Shown here piece by piece: positions 50,169 to 62,472 of a stretch of 64,000 nt of DNA (position 1 is the stretch's first letter; each line of letters begins with the position of its first letter). The notes below the pieces were generated by a model that ran no database searches, had not been told where the DNA came from, and worked only from the letters and a program-made list of their open reading frames with translations. Source of the stretch: Nannocystis pusilla (GTDB lineage: Bacteria; Myxococcota_A; Polyangia; Nannocystales; Nannocystaceae); contig NZ_JAIRAU010000001.1 in NCBI RefSeq assembly GCF_020073745.1, positions 310,001 through 374,000 on the forward strand, written 5' to 3'. The translations under genes and the position numbers were made by a program.

Positions 50169-51218
50169 ATGCGCAAGCAGGAGTTCTTCGGGATGACGCG
50201 CGAGGAGGCGATCGCGCTGCTGGCGACGGCGCCGGTGATCCGCCTGGCCAGCGTGGGCGAGCGCGGACAGCCGGTGCTGCGCACGCTCCACGCGGTGGTG
50301 CTCGACGAGGCGCTGTACTTTCACGCGGCTCCCGTCGGCGAGAAGTCGGAGACGGTCGGGCAGGCGGCGGTGATGGCCGCCGACGAGATGGTGGCGACGA
50401 TCCCCAGCCACGTGTTCGACCCCGAGCGGGCCTGCCCCGCGACCACGTATTACCGCAGCGCGCAGGCCCACGGGACGCTCGAGGCGGTCGAAGATTCCGC
50501 CACCAAGGCGCGCATGCTGCAAGCGTTGATGGAGAAGTACCAGCCCGAAGGCGGGTACGCGCCGATCACCGCCGACGATCCGCGCTATCGCGGGGCGGTG
50601 CGCGGGATCGCGGTGATTCGCATGCGGCTCGAGCGGGTCGACGGCAAGGCCAAGCTGGGGCAGAACCGCAGCGCCGACGATCTCGCCAGGGTGCTGCGAT
50701 TCCTGTGGCAGCGCGGCGAACCCGGCGACCCGCGCGCGGTCGACCTGGTGCGTGCAGCCAACCCGAACGTGCCGGCGCCCGAATTTCTGTCGAGAAAGGA
50801 GTGTCCGGAGGGGGCGCGGCTGTGCTGCGCGCTCGGGGCGGGCGATCTTCCGGAGGCGGTCGCGCTGCTCGAGGGCGAGTACTGGAACGCGGATGTCCCG
50901 CGGGACAGGATCGTGCGATGTCAGGTGTCCTCGTCGGCGTGGGTCGGGGCGCGGGACGAGCAGGGCCGATTGATCGCAACCGGGCGGGCGCTCGGCGACG
51001 GGGCGCGCTGGGCTTACTTGCTCGACATCGCGGTGGCGAGGCCGTGGCGCGGCCGCGGGCTCGGCAAGGCGCTGGTGAGGTTGCTGCTCGACCACCCGCA
51101 GGTGCGCGGCTGCCGGCGGGTGCACCTGCGGACGCGGGACGCCCAGCGCTTTTATGAAGACTTCGGGTTCCGCGAGCGGGTCGAGCTGCCGGGGACGGAG
51201 ATGGTGCTGAAGCGGTGA
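50169..51218 (+). CDS. FMN-binding split-barrel (PNPOx-like) domain fused to GNAT acetyltransferase
   Basis: The 349-residue product joins two domains. Residues ~1-200 form a pyridoxamine-phosphate-oxidase-like/PaiB-like flavin barrel (VIRLASVGERGQPVLRTLHAVVLDEALYFHAAPVGEK, ..VFDPERACPATTYYRSAQAHGTLE). Residues ~215-349 form a GNAT domain with the acetyl-CoA loop ARPWRGRGLGKALV and C-terminal RFYEDFGFRER. Combined with the divergent MocR, a role in PLP/pyridoxal salvage, or in small-amine or drug modification, is possible. The ATG at 50169 has no strong ribosome site but is the first after the operator repeats. A TGTCCCG/CGGGACA palindrome is in frame at 50894-50907. Confidence 0.8.
   Translation: MRKQEFFGMTREEAIALLATAPVIRLASVGERGQPVLRTLHAVVLDEALYFHAAPVGEKSETVGQAAVMAADEMVATIPSHVFDPERACPATTYYRSAQAHGTLEAVEDSATKARMLQALMEKYQPEGGYAPITADDPRYRGAVRGIAVIRMRLERVDGKAKLGQNRSADDLARVLRFLWQRGEPGDPRAVDLVRAANPNVPAPEFLSRKECPEGARLCCALGAGDLPEAVALLEGEYWNADVPRDRIVRCQVSSSAWVGARDEQGRLIATGRALGDGARWAYLLDIAVARPWRGRGLGKALVRLLLDHPQVRGCRRVHLRTRDAQRFYEDFGFRERVELPGTEMVLKR
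50894..50907. repeat. TGTCCCGCGGGACA palindrome in the FMN/GNAT gene
   Basis: A perfect 14-base palindrome between the barrel and the GNAT domain, encoding part of ADVPRDRIV. A member of the dispersed family. Confidence 0.5.
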
Positions 51219-51222
51219 ATCG

Positions 51223-51639
51223 TCACGGCTCGAAGATCAAGAAGGACGGCGGCTCGACGGTGCCGGGGATCGTCAAGGTGCGCTCGCGGCCGTCGAAGAC
51301 GATCGTATAGGTGCCGGCGTCCAGCGGCCCGGTCTGGCACACCGCCTGGGCGTGCCAGAGGGCGCCGTCGCTGCGACGCCTGTACTTGACGGAGGTCTGA
51401 ATCGTCGGAGTGTCGCCGGCGACGGCGATCTCGCAGGTCGGCCGCTTCAGTTTGCCGCTGAAATTGAAAAATGCGTGGACGACCAGGGGTTCGCCTTCGA
51501 GGTAGTCGTACTCGCCGGGCGGTACGCCCCACACCAGGGCGTCGACGCCGGGCGGCACCATGAACAGGTCGGCCTCGTCCTCCAGGGGCGCGTAACAGCC
51601 GGTGATGGCGAGGAGGGCGAGGAGGGCGCAGCGGCGCAT
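51223..51639 (-). CDS. Small lipoprotein of unknown function
   Basis: The 138-residue product has a signal peptide ending LLAITGC, then a beta-rich domain (LFMVPPGVDALVWGVPPGEYDYLEGEPLVVHAFFNF). It has two Cys in the mature part, perhaps one disulfide. No family recognised. It lies 65 bases downstream of the HEAT/LRV gene and may be cotranscribed. The ATG at 51639 starts the signal peptide. It is convergent with the FMN/GNAT gene, with stops only a few bases apart. Confidence 0.78.
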   Translation of the reverse strand: MRRCALLALLAITGCYAPLEDEADLFMVPPGVDALVWGVPPGEYDYLEGEPLVVHAFFNFSGKLKRPTCEIAVAGDTPTIQTSVKYRRRSDGALWHAQAVCQTGPLDAGTYTIVFDGRERTLTIPGTVEPPSFLIFEP

Positions 51640-51704
51640 TGCAATCGACGAGGATGACGTCCCTTCGCCGAGATCGCAAGCCGTGGGCCGAACCGGGTGA
51701 ATGA

Positions 51705-53579
51705 TTACTCGCCGCGGTCGCCGAACTCGGCCCACGACGGCTCGACATGGACCCAGGAGGGGCGGCGCGGGTCCATGCGCAGAAGCGCGGTGGCACGGAC
51801 CCGGGCTTCCGTGTCGGTGGCGAGCCGCGCGACCACGTCGTCGGGGAGGTTGTCGTGCGCGAGTACGGCGAGGCGGGTCGATGCCTCCTCGCGGCTTGCG
51901 AGCAACGCCAGCGCGGCGGGCGGGGTGCGCGGGTTGTCGACCAGCGCCTCGTCGACCTTGTACAGGGCGGCGGAGGCGAGCGCTCGCAAGACGGCGGCCG
52001 GGGTGCTCGGGTTCTCGGCGAGGCTGCGCCTCACCTCGGATGAACTGTCCTGGGCGAGCTCGCAGAGCAGCGCCGTCGGCGACTTCGGGTTCAGCGCCAC
52101 GGCTGCGCGGATCCGGCGCTCGCGGTGACGGGCGAGGCCCTCGAGCACGCTCAGGGGCGCGTGCGGGTGCATGGCGACGGCCTCGGACAGCTCGAGCGTC
52201 TTGTCCTGACGGAGCTGCTCGAGCAGGGGATAGGGGAGGTTGGGGTTGCCCGCGACGGCGCAGCGCACGAGCGGCTCTTTGTGGACCGCGAACGCCTCGA
52301 GCCGCGCGAGCGGGGTGTTCTTGTGGCGCGCTACGAGGCGCTCGATCTTCGGGAGCTTCGACTTCACGAGCAGCTCGAGCGCCTCCGCGGGGGTGTTCGG
52401 GTTCTCGGCGACGGTGAGCTTCACGTCGTCGCTCTTGTCGGCGGCGAGGGTCGCGAGCACGACCGCAGGAGTGGCACGATTGTCGGCGACGAGGCGGCGG
52501 ACCTCGTCGATTTTATCCTTCGCCAGGATGGCGAAGATCTCGGGCGGCGCGGCTCGATTCAGCGCCATGGACAGCCGGGTCTCCCTGTCCCTGTCGCGGA
52601 CCAATCGGTGCAAGAGGAGCGCCGGCGCGCTGCTGCGTTGGCCGATGCAGTGCTGGATCCGGGCGCGCGTCGCGTCGTCGGCGAGGTCGCGCCCCTCGTC
52701 GCCGAGCAGCAGCAACAGCAGGGGCAGGGCGTGCGGCGGATCGTCGAGCACCCAGCCGAGCTTTTTGAGCGCGGGCGGGCGGGTCTTCTTCGCGCAGGCT
52801 TGCAGCAGCAGGGCTGACCCATTCGCGCCGATGCGCGCGAGGGCGACGGCGGCCTCGCGACTGACGCGGACGTCGCGGTCGCGGAGCAGCTCGCCGAGCT
52901 TCGGTGGTACGACCTCGGAAGTTCCAGCGAGGGCGCCGAGCGCCGCGACGGCGTGGGCCCGGGCGTCGCCGAGCTCCTTGTCGTCGACCGCGCGCAGCAG
53001 GAGCGGCAGCGCGGTCGACTGCGGTGAATCGACGAAGAGCACGCACAGGGCGGTGGCGGCGAGCGCGCGCTGCGATGAATCGCCGGTCTCGAGTTTGTTG
53101 CAGAGCTCGGGCGCGGCGGCGGGCCCGACGGAGGCGACGGCGCGGGCGTATCGCCTGGCTCGCAGGTCGAGGTGCGGCTGCTGGAACAGCACGGTGAGCA
53201 GTCGCGGCAGCGATTCGACGTCGCCGGGCGCGACGGCGCCGATCGCCTCGGCGGCGAGGCTGCGCAGCTCCTCGTCATCACCGTCGAGAATTTTTAATAA
53301 TGTGGGCAGTTCGGCGCGGGCGGCCGGGCCGCGGCGGGCGAGGGCGAGGATGTCGGCGCGGCGCGGGCCGGGAGGTTCGGCGTCGACGGCGGTAGCGAGG
53401 GCGGCGGCGGTCGCCTTGCGTTCGAGGTCGTGGACGAGCTCCGCGAGCTGTTTGCGCAGCTGCGGCGAGCCGGCGGTCAGGAGCCTGACGATGTCGGCGG
53501 CGAGCGCCTGGTCGACGGCCGGCGAGGAGGCGAGCGCCTGGGCGCGCCCGAGGAGGTTCTCATAATCGACCTTGCCCAT
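51705..53579 (-). CDS. HEAT-repeat / leucine-rich-variant (LRV) protein
   Basis: The 624-residue product has HEAT-like helical repeats in its first half (LRSLAAEAIGAVAPGDVESLPRLLTVL; VRVSREAAVALARIGANG). The second half has about nine LRV repeats of the form VRxxVAxNPxTPxxxLxxLAxD, such as VKLTVAENPNTPAEALELL and VRRSLAENPSTPAAVLRAL. LRV units occur in nitrogenase-associated AzoB-type proteins, there with an N-terminal Fe-S domain not present here. A scaffolding or protein-binding solenoid is expected; the client is unknown. The ATG at 53579 is clear at MGKVDYENLLGRAQALA. Confidence 0.82.
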   Translation of the reverse strand: MGKVDYENLLGRAQALASSPAVDQALAADIVRLLTAGSPQLRKQLAELVHDLERKATAAALATAVDAEPPGPRRADILALARRGPAARAELPTLLKILDGDDEELRSLAAEAIGAVAPGDVESLPRLLTVLFQQPHLDLRARRYARAVASVGPAAAPELCNKLETGDSSQRALAATALCVLFVDSPQSTALPLLLRAVDDKELGDARAHAVAALGALAGTSEVVPPKLGELLRDRDVRVSREAAVALARIGANGSALLLQACAKKTRPPALKKLGWVLDDPPHALPLLLLLLGDEGRDLADDATRARIQHCIGQRSSAPALLLHRLVRDRDRETRLSMALNRAAPPEIFAILAKDKIDEVRRLVADNRATPAVVLATLAADKSDDVKLTVAENPNTPAEALELLVKSKLPKIERLVARHKNTPLARLEAFAVHKEPLVRCAVAGNPNLPYPLLEQLRQDKTLELSEAVAMHPHAPLSVLEGLARHRERRIRAAVALNPKSPTALLCELAQDSSSEVRRSLAENPSTPAAVLRALASAALYKVDEALVDNPRTPPAALALLASREEASTRLAVLAHDNLPDDVVARLATDTEARVRATALLRMDPRRPSWVHVEPSWAEFGDRGE

Positions 53580-53661
53580 GGGGACGATGGGGGTCGATCA
53601 TGGCAGTCGGGCGGGGCGGCGAGAAGCCGCCCGCGCCGGCCTGCAGCGAATGGCGCGGGCA

Positions 53662-57270
<3,609 letters not shown>

Positions 57271-57344
57271 GCGTCTGCGCTTGGTAGCAAGGCGGCGAGG
57301 CCATTGCAAACCTCGTCACGGCCGCGAGACCCGCGAAGCAAATG

Positions 57345-57902
57345 TCACGAGCACGGGTCGCCGGCCGGCCTGCCGCCGCCATCGGCGGGCATGCCGGCGA
57401 TGAGCCGCCCCAGCAATGCGACGTTGTGGACCTCGATCCGGATGTTTTGCACCCGACCGGCAGGCGTGGAGCCGTCGGCGATCGGCTTGCTGTCACCGAA
57501 GCCGACAGCCACGAGCCGCTTGCAGTCGATCCCCATGCGCACGAGCTCACGCGCGACCGCCAGGGCCCGCCGCTCCGACATCGCCTGCGCGTCGGGCCCG
57601 CTGAAGTGACCCTCGATGCGAACCTGCGTCACCGACGATTTGGCCCGCAAGTAGCTGCGGACGTACCCCAGCGCGATCTCGCTCCCACGGCCGGGGATGT
57701 CGGAGGTGGCCGCGAATTCGATCGGCCGCGGCAAGACCAGGCGATTGCCGTCGAGCTCGTACGTGGCCGGCGCCACAGACTCGGGCTCGGGCTCGGGCGC
57801 AGGCGCCGGCTCGGCTAGCTGCGGCGGCTCCGGCGCCGGCTCGACGGGCGCCGCCGGGCGACACGCGCACAGCCCCACGAGCCCCAGCCGCGCCCACGAC
57901 AT
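57345..57902 (-). CDS. OmpA-family lipoprotein
   Basis: The 185-residue product has a lipoprotein signal ending VGLCAC, a Pro/Glu/Ala linker and an OmpA peptidoglycan-binding domain (EIALGYVRSYLRAKSSVTQVRIEGHFSGPDAQAMSERRALAVARELVRMGIDCKRLVAVGFGDSKPI..GRVQNIRIEV). It should tether the envelope to peptidoglycan. The ATG at 57902 begins the signal. It lies 13 bases after the PP2C stop, so they form an operon. Confidence 0.85.
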   Translation of the reverse strand: MSWARLGLVGLCACRPAAPVEPAPEPPQLAEPAPAPEPEPESVAPATYELDGNRLVLPRPIEFAATSDIPGRGSEIALGYVRSYLRAKSSVTQVRIEGHFSGPDAQAMSERRALAVARELVRMGIDCKRLVAVGFGDSKPIADGSTPAGRVQNIRIEVHNVALLGRLIAGMPADGGGRPAGDPCS

Positions 57903-57915
57903 CGGTGTCGCCTGC

Positions 57916-58689
57916 TCAACACACGCGGCGCAGCAGCACCGCGCTGATGTTGTCGGGCCCGCCGTGGCGGTTGGCCGCGTTGACCAGCCGGCGCGTGGCC
58001 TCCTGCGGGTGGTGCTGGGTGATGATGCTGTGCATCTCGTCGTTGGGCACGACATCCGACAGGCCGTCGGAGCACAGCAGGATGTTGTCGCCGGTCTCGA
58101 TGATGCCGGCGTTGATGTCGGGCACGCCCTTCGAGCGCCCGTGCCCGAGGCAGCGGGAGATCCGTCCGCGGTAGGGGTGCACCGCGGCCTGCTCCTTGGT
58201 GATCACGCCCTTGCTCACGAGCTCCTGGACCATGGTGTGGTCGAGGGTGATCGGCGTCGCGGCCTTCTTGTCGACGAGGTAGGCCCGACTGTCGCCCGAG
58301 TGCGCGACCCACATCTTGTCGCGGATGCCCATGACCATCACGCAGGTACAGCCCATGCCCTCGGTGTCGGGGCTCTTGGCGCTGAACTCGGTGATCGCGG
58401 TGCTGGCCAGCAGGAAGGCGTGGTACAGCAGCTCGCGCGGGCCCTGCTTGCGGAAGTTGTTGTCGATGTAGGCGGTGATCTTCTCGACGGCGAGCGCCGA
58501 CGCCAGCTCGCCCGCGTTGTGCCCGCCCATGCCGTCGCACACGACGGCGAGGTAGTAGCCGCGACCGTCGTCCTCCTGGATCGAGATCGCGTCCTCGTTG
58601 TGCTCGCGCGACATCCCGGTGTCGCACGCGCCCGCCATCTGCACCTCGAAGTGGCCCGGGTAGAATGTGCGCTTGAAGAGCTTGTACAT
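57916..58689 (-). CDS. PP2C-family Ser/Thr protein phosphatase
   Basis: The 257-residue product has the PPM metal sites: DTGMSREHNEDA, VVCDGMGGHNAG, WVAHSGDSRAYL and LLCSDGLSDVV, with GPDNISAV near the end. It dephosphorylates Ser/Thr proteins with Mn/Mg; a partner kinase such as that at 11380-13188 is possible in principle but distant. The ATG at 58689 starts the conserved region. Upstream lies a tRNA gene on the same strand. Confidence 0.92.
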   Translation of the reverse strand: MYKLFKRTFYPGHFEVQMAGACDTGMSREHNEDAISIQEDDGRGYYLAVVCDGMGGHNAGELASALAVEKITAYIDNNFRKQGPRELLYHAFLLASTAITEFSAKSPDTEGMGCTCVMVMGIRDKMWVAHSGDSRAYLVDKKAATPITLDHTMVQELVSKGVITKEQAAVHPYRGRISRCLGHGRSKGVPDINAGIIETGDNILLCSDGLSDVVPNDEMHSIITQHHPQEATRRLVNAANRHGGPDNISAVLLRRVC

Positions 58690-58799
58690 GAGCCGAGAGG
58701 CTGCGAGCGTGAGGTCCGCCGATCCTGGCACCTCGGCGCAGCCGGTTCAAGCCATGATCGCGGGCGTCGCGCGAGCGAAGCGGGCCGCCGAAAGCGACC

Positions 58800-58829
58800 C
58801 GAGCCCGAAGTCGGTCGACTTCGGGCTCG
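58800..58829. terminator. Terminator hairpin of the tRNA-Ala gene
   Basis: CGAGCCCGAAGTCG (58800-58813) and CGACTTCGGGCTCG (58816-58829) are exact complements; the tight centre would open to a loop of about 8. It follows the tRNA 3' end by 8 bases on the minus strand. Confidence 0.7.
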
Positions 58830-58837
58830 GATTCGAG

Positions 58838-58910
58838 TGGAGCAGAGGGGGATCGAACCCCTGACCTGTGCATTGCGAACGCACCGCTCTCCCAGCTGAG
58901 CTACTGCCCC
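58838..58910 (-). tRNA. tRNA-Ala (anticodon CGC)
   Basis: A 73-base cloverleaf on the minus strand: acceptor GGGGCAG/CTGCTCC (one G-T pair), D-arm GCTC..GAGC, anticodon stem GTGCG/TGCAC with loop TTCGCAA, and T-arm AGGGG-TTCGATC-CCCCT. Anticodon CGC reads GCG, Ala. No CCA is encoded. A terminator follows. Confidence 0.95.
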
Positions 58911-59037
58911 GGAGAACTTGGAGGCCCGGGAAGCTAACCGAAGTGACTTGCGTAAGCAAGCGCCACGAGGCCGCCGCGACCCTCGCGGACGGCGCCGGCG
59001 ATGGGCGAAACATCACGCGGACCTGCGTGCCGTGGGC

Positions 59038-59229
59038 CTACGCCCGGGGGGGCCGGTGTCGCCGGCGCCACGCGAGCCCGAGCAGCCCACACACGACCAC
59101 GATCAGCAAGGACAGCGCCACCGGGCCGTCCAGCGGGGCGACGAACCACTGCAGGGCGCGCTCCAGGCCGCCGGGGCGGAGATCGCCGAGGGACGAGGTG
59201 CACAGCACGCGGCTTGCGATATACGACAT
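59038..59229 (-). CDS. Possible small membrane protein
   Basis: A 63-codon frame with strong GC bias at third positions encodes [13 protein letters not shown], a TM helix ([22 protein letters not shown]) and a basic C-terminus. It starts only 6 bases from the divergent GTG of tlyA, which leaves no room for separate promoters unless they overlap; this lowers confidence. No family recognised. Confidence 0.45.
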   Translation of the reverse strand: MSYIASRVLCTSSLGDLRPGGLERALQWFVAPLDGPVALSLLIVVVCGLLGLAWRRRHRPPRA

Positions 59230-59235
59230 GGCCCC

Positions 59236-59991
59236 GTGCCGCAACCTCCTCGCGTCCGCCTCGACAAGCTGGTCGTCGACCGCGGCCTGTGTGACTCCCG
59301 CTCGCGCGCGCAGGCGCTGATCATCGCCGGCAAGGTCGTCGTCGGCGACCACACCGAGAGCAAGCCCGGCGCGCTGGTGGCCGCCGACGCGCCGGTGCGC
59401 CTCCGCGTGGCCGACCATCCTTACGTGTCGCGCGGCGGACTCAAACTGCGCGGCGCGCTCGACCGCTTCGCCCCCGCGGGCCTCGACGTCGCCGGCCGGG
59501 TGGCCCTCGACGTCGGCGCGTCGACCGGCGGCTTCACCGACTGCCTGCTGCAGGCCGGCGTCGCCCGGGTCTACGCGATCGACGTCGGCTACGGCCAGCT
59601 GGCGTGGAAGCTGGCGAGCGACCCGCGGGTCGTCGTGCTCGACCGCAGCAACATCCGCACGCTCGCGCGCGAGGCGATCCCCGAGGCCGCCGACCTCGCC
59701 GTGGCCGACTGCTCCTTCATCTCGCTGGCCAAGGTGCTGCCCTCGGCGCTGCCGTTCCTGGCCGCGCGCGCCGACATCGTCGCGCTGATCAAGCCGCAGT
59801 TCGAGCTCGGCCCCGGCCGCGTCGGCAAGGGCGGGATCGTCCGCGACCCCGAGGACCACGCCGAGGCCTGCCGCGCGGTCGTCGCCGCCGCCGAGGCGCT
59901 CGGCCTGCGCAGCGCCGGCCTGTGCGACTCGCCGATCGAGGGCCAGGACGGCAACCGCGAATTCCTGGTGTGGCTGCGTCACGGGGCGTGA
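59236..59991 (+). CDS. tlyA: TlyA-family rRNA 2'-O-methyltransferase
   Basis: The 251-residue product has an N-terminal S4 RNA-binding domain ([30 protein letters not shown]) and an FtsJ-like methyltransferase domain with [36 protein letters not shown] and LIKPQFELG. TlyA-type enzymes methylate 16S and/or 23S rRNA, and in mycobacteria confer capreomycin sensitivity (family knowledge). The GTG at 59236 directly precedes the S4 domain; longer upstream frames are shadows. Confidence 0.88.
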   Translation: MPQPPRVRLDKLVVDRGLCDSRSRAQALIIAGKVVVGDHTESKPGALVAADAPVRLRVADHPYVSRGGLKLRGALDRFAPAGLDVAGRVALDVGASTGGFTDCLLQAGVARVYAIDVGYGQLAWKLASDPRVVVLDRSNIRTLAREAIPEAADLAVADCSFISLAKVLPSALPFLAARADIVALIKPQFELGPGRVGKGGIVRDPEDHAEACRAVVAAAEALGLRSAGLCDSPIEGQDGNREFLVWLRHGA

Positions 59992-60068
59992 GGCGGCGCG
60001 CGCGACCGCGCCGGAGCGCGGGGCAGGCCGAACGGCCGCGGCCGCCCGCGCCGGGTACACTCCCCGGC

Positions 60069-60389
60069 GTGAACCGCCCTGTCCTCGGCGCCCATAGCCG
60101 CGCCTTCCTCAAGTCGCTCGCCCATCACCTCGCCCCCGTGGTGCAGGTCGGCGTCGAGGGGATCTCCCCCGAAGTCGTGCGCGCCGCGAGCATCGCCCTC
60201 GAAGACCACGAGCTCATCAAGGTCAAGCTCGGCCAGAACTTCGAAGGCGAGCGAGGCGAGGCGGCCGAACAGCTCGCCGAGCAGACCGGCTCCGCCGCCG
60301 TCCAGGTGATCGGCCGCGTGATCGTGCTCTACCGCCGCCGTTCGCGCGACGATCCGAAGAAGCCGCGGATCGAGCTCCCGCGGCGCTGA
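60069..60389 (+). CDS. yhbY: YhbY/CRM-domain RNA-binding protein
   Basis: The 106-residue product is an entire CRM domain: GAHSRAFLKSLAHHLAPVVQVGVEGISPEVV, ALEDHELIKVKLGQN and GSAAVQVIGRVIVLYRRR. YhbY-type proteins bind ribosomal precursors or 50S particles. The GTG at 60069 starts the domain. It lies between tlyA and the TldD-like gene, all on the plus strand; the 77-base gap to tlyA allows one operon. Confidence 0.92.
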   Translation: MNRPVLGAHSRAFLKSLAHHLAPVVQVGVEGISPEVVRAASIALEDHELIKVKLGQNFEGERGEAAEQLAEQTGSAAVQVIGRVIVLYRRRSRDDPKKPRIELPRR

Positions 60390-60392
60390 CCG

Positions 60393-62399
60393 ATGTCGGC
60401 TATGATGCGGCGGATGTCGGCCAGACCAGCGGCGACCCCGGCGCACCTCCGCGCGCAGGCGGGCGCTGCACCACCGGATCATCCGGGTCCTCGCGCTCGC
60501 CGGCGTCCGCGCGGCCTGACGGCGCTGGTCGCGGGCCTGCTGCTGACGGCCTGCCCGCCGCGGCAGACCACCACGTCGCCGGCCAGCGACGTGTGGGGCG
60601 ACGCCAACAGCGGCGCGGCGCGCGAGCACGCGATCACCCGCACGCGCGCGCCGGTCGGCCTGCCTGAACCTGTCCTTGATTTCCTGGCCCAAGAGACACT
60701 CAAGAACCTGGCCCAGCTGCAGGGCGACGACGCCGAGGTGCCGGCCTACTTCCTGGCCTACGACCTGGTGGCGCGCGACCACCTGTGGCTCGAGGCGCAG
60801 GACGGGCAGATCGTGCGCAACCGGACCGACACCGACCGGACGGTCGACGTCGACGTGCGCGTCGGTTCGCGCCAGCTCGACAACAGCCACCCGGGCGACG
60901 CCAACTACGGGCCGGGCAACGGCCTCGGCAGCGGGATGTTCGTGTCGGTGCAGAACGACCCGCTCGCGCTGTCGCAGGCGCTGTGGCAGTACACCGAGCA
61001 GCAGTACAAGGACGCGCTCGCGGCCTTCAGCGAGGCCGAGAGCGCCGAGCAGCTGAAGAGCCAGGCCGAGGACAAGCCGCCGTCGCCCGACTTCAGCGAG
61101 GAGAAGCCGAACATCCACGCCGAGCCGCCGGTCGCGCTCGACCTCGCGGCGCTGTCGAAGCAGTGGGAGCCGCGCCTGCGCGAGGTCTCGGCCGCGCTGG
61201 CCGCCGACCCGCACGTGCTCGAGAGCCAGGTCGTGTTCCTCGCGTGGGTCGACAACCGGGCCTACGTCAACAGCGAGAACACCCGGATCCAGGGCTCGCA
61301 GGTGCGCCTGCGCCTGATGCTGCAGGCCAGGACCCAGGCCGACGACGGCATGACGCTCGACCGCTTCGAGAGCTTCGAGGCCCGGGACCCCGAGCAGCTG
61401 CCGGCCCAGGCCGTGCTGATGGCCACCGCCAAGCGCCTGCGCGAGGAGCTGCTGGCCCTGCGCGTGGCCCCGCTGGCCGAGCCCTACGCCGGACCCGCGG
61501 TGCTCGCCGGCCGCGCCGCCGGGGTGTTCTTCCACGAGATCTTCGGCCACCGCCTAGAGGGCCACCGCCAGAAGGACGACTTCGAGGGCCAGACCTTCGC
61601 CAACATGATCGGCAAGCGGGTGCTACCTGTCTTTTTGGACATGGTCGACGACCCCACCGCCGAGACCCTCGGCGGGGTCCCGCTGTCCGGCCACTACCAC
61701 GTCGACGACGAGGGCGTGCCGGCCGAGCGCGTGGTCCTGGTCGAGCGCGGCAAGCTGCGCGCGTTCCTCCTCGGCCGCTCGCCGGTGCTGCCGTTCACCA
61801 AGAGCAACGGCCACGGCCGGCGCGAGCGCGGCAACCAGGCCGTGGCCCGCCAGGGCAACCTCATCGTCACCAGCCGCAAGACCATCCCCGACCGCGAGCT
61901 GCGGCGCGCGCTCATCGACGAGGTCAAGCGCCAGAACAAGCCCTACGGCCTGTGGTTCTCCGACATCCAGGGCGGCTACACCATCACCGACCGCTCCGGC
62001 CCGCAGGCGTTCAAGGTCATGCCGCTGCTGGTCTACCGCGTGTGGCCCGACGGCCGCCCCGACGAGCTGGTCCGCGGCGTCGACATCGTCGGCACCCCGA
62101 TCGCCGCCTTCGAGACGATCGTCGCCACCGGCGACTCCCCCGGCATCTTCAACGGCATGTGCGTCGCCGAGTCCGGCGAGGTCCCGGTGTCGGCCGTCAG
62201 CCCGTCGCTGCTGCTGCGCAACCTCGAGATCGAGCGCGCCACCCACGAGCGCGGCAAGCCGCCGCTGCTGCCGCCGCCGCCGCACGCCAAGCCCGAGGCG
62301 AAGACCCCGGCGCCCGCGGCCGCCAAGCCGAAGGCGATCTCGTCCAATCCTGGCGCGAAGGACATGCCCTTGACGCCAGCTCGACGGAGGCCGCGGTGA
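60393..62399 (+). CDS. TldD-family metalloprotease with lipoprotein-like N-terminus
   Basis: The 668-residue product has a hydrophobic segment ending LLLTAC about 50 residues in, so it looks like an exported lipoprotein. A TldD-like N-domain and the active-site helix FFHEIFGHRLEGH (HExxxH metal site) follow, then the C-domain (VDDPTAETLGGVPLSGHYHVDDEG..). Known TldD proteins are cytosolic partners of TldE that process leader peptides or degrade short peptides; an exported version is unusual. The start at 60393 has no clear ribosome site; ATG at 60417 is an alternative, closer to the signal. The paralogue follows 73 bases later. Three dispersed-motif copies lie near 60668, 61623 and 62358. Confidence 0.85.
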   Translation: MSAMMRRMSARPAATPAHLRAQAGAAPPDHPGPRARRRPRGLTALVAGLLLTACPPRQTTTSPASDVWGDANSGAAREHAITRTRAPVGLPEPVLDFLAQETLKNLAQLQGDDAEVPAYFLAYDLVARDHLWLEAQDGQIVRNRTDTDRTVDVDVRVGSRQLDNSHPGDANYGPGNGLGSGMFVSVQNDPLALSQALWQYTEQQYKDALAAFSEAESAEQLKSQAEDKPPSPDFSEEKPNIHAEPPVALDLAALSKQWEPRLREVSAALAADPHVLESQVVFLAWVDNRAYVNSENTRIQGSQVRLRLMLQARTQADDGMTLDRFESFEARDPEQLPAQAVLMATAKRLREELLALRVAPLAEPYAGPAVLAGRAAGVFFHEIFGHRLEGHRQKDDFEGQTFANMIGKRVLPVFLDMVDDPTAETLGGVPLSGHYHVDDEGVPAERVVLVERGKLRAFLLGRSPVLPFTKSNGHGRRERGNQAVARQGNLIVTSRKTIPDRELRRALIDEVKRQNKPYGLWFSDIQGGYTITDRSGPQAFKVMPLLVYRVWPDGRPDELVRGVDIVGTPIAAFETIVATGDSPGIFNGMCVAESGEVPVSAVSPSLLLRNLEIERATHERGKPPLLPPPPHAKPEAKTPAPAAAKPKAISSNPGAKDMPLTPARRRPR

Positions 62400-62472
62400 T
62401 GGGCCCCGGCGCGCGCGGGGCGGAGCCTGCTGCGAAGGACATGTCCCTCGCGCCATCCCGGAGGAGATCGCC

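Noticed and set aside
57271-57344. Cobalamin or SAH riboswitch before metH
   Set aside because: Only about 75 bases separate metH from the OmpA gene, and no B12-box or SAH-type pairing was recognised.
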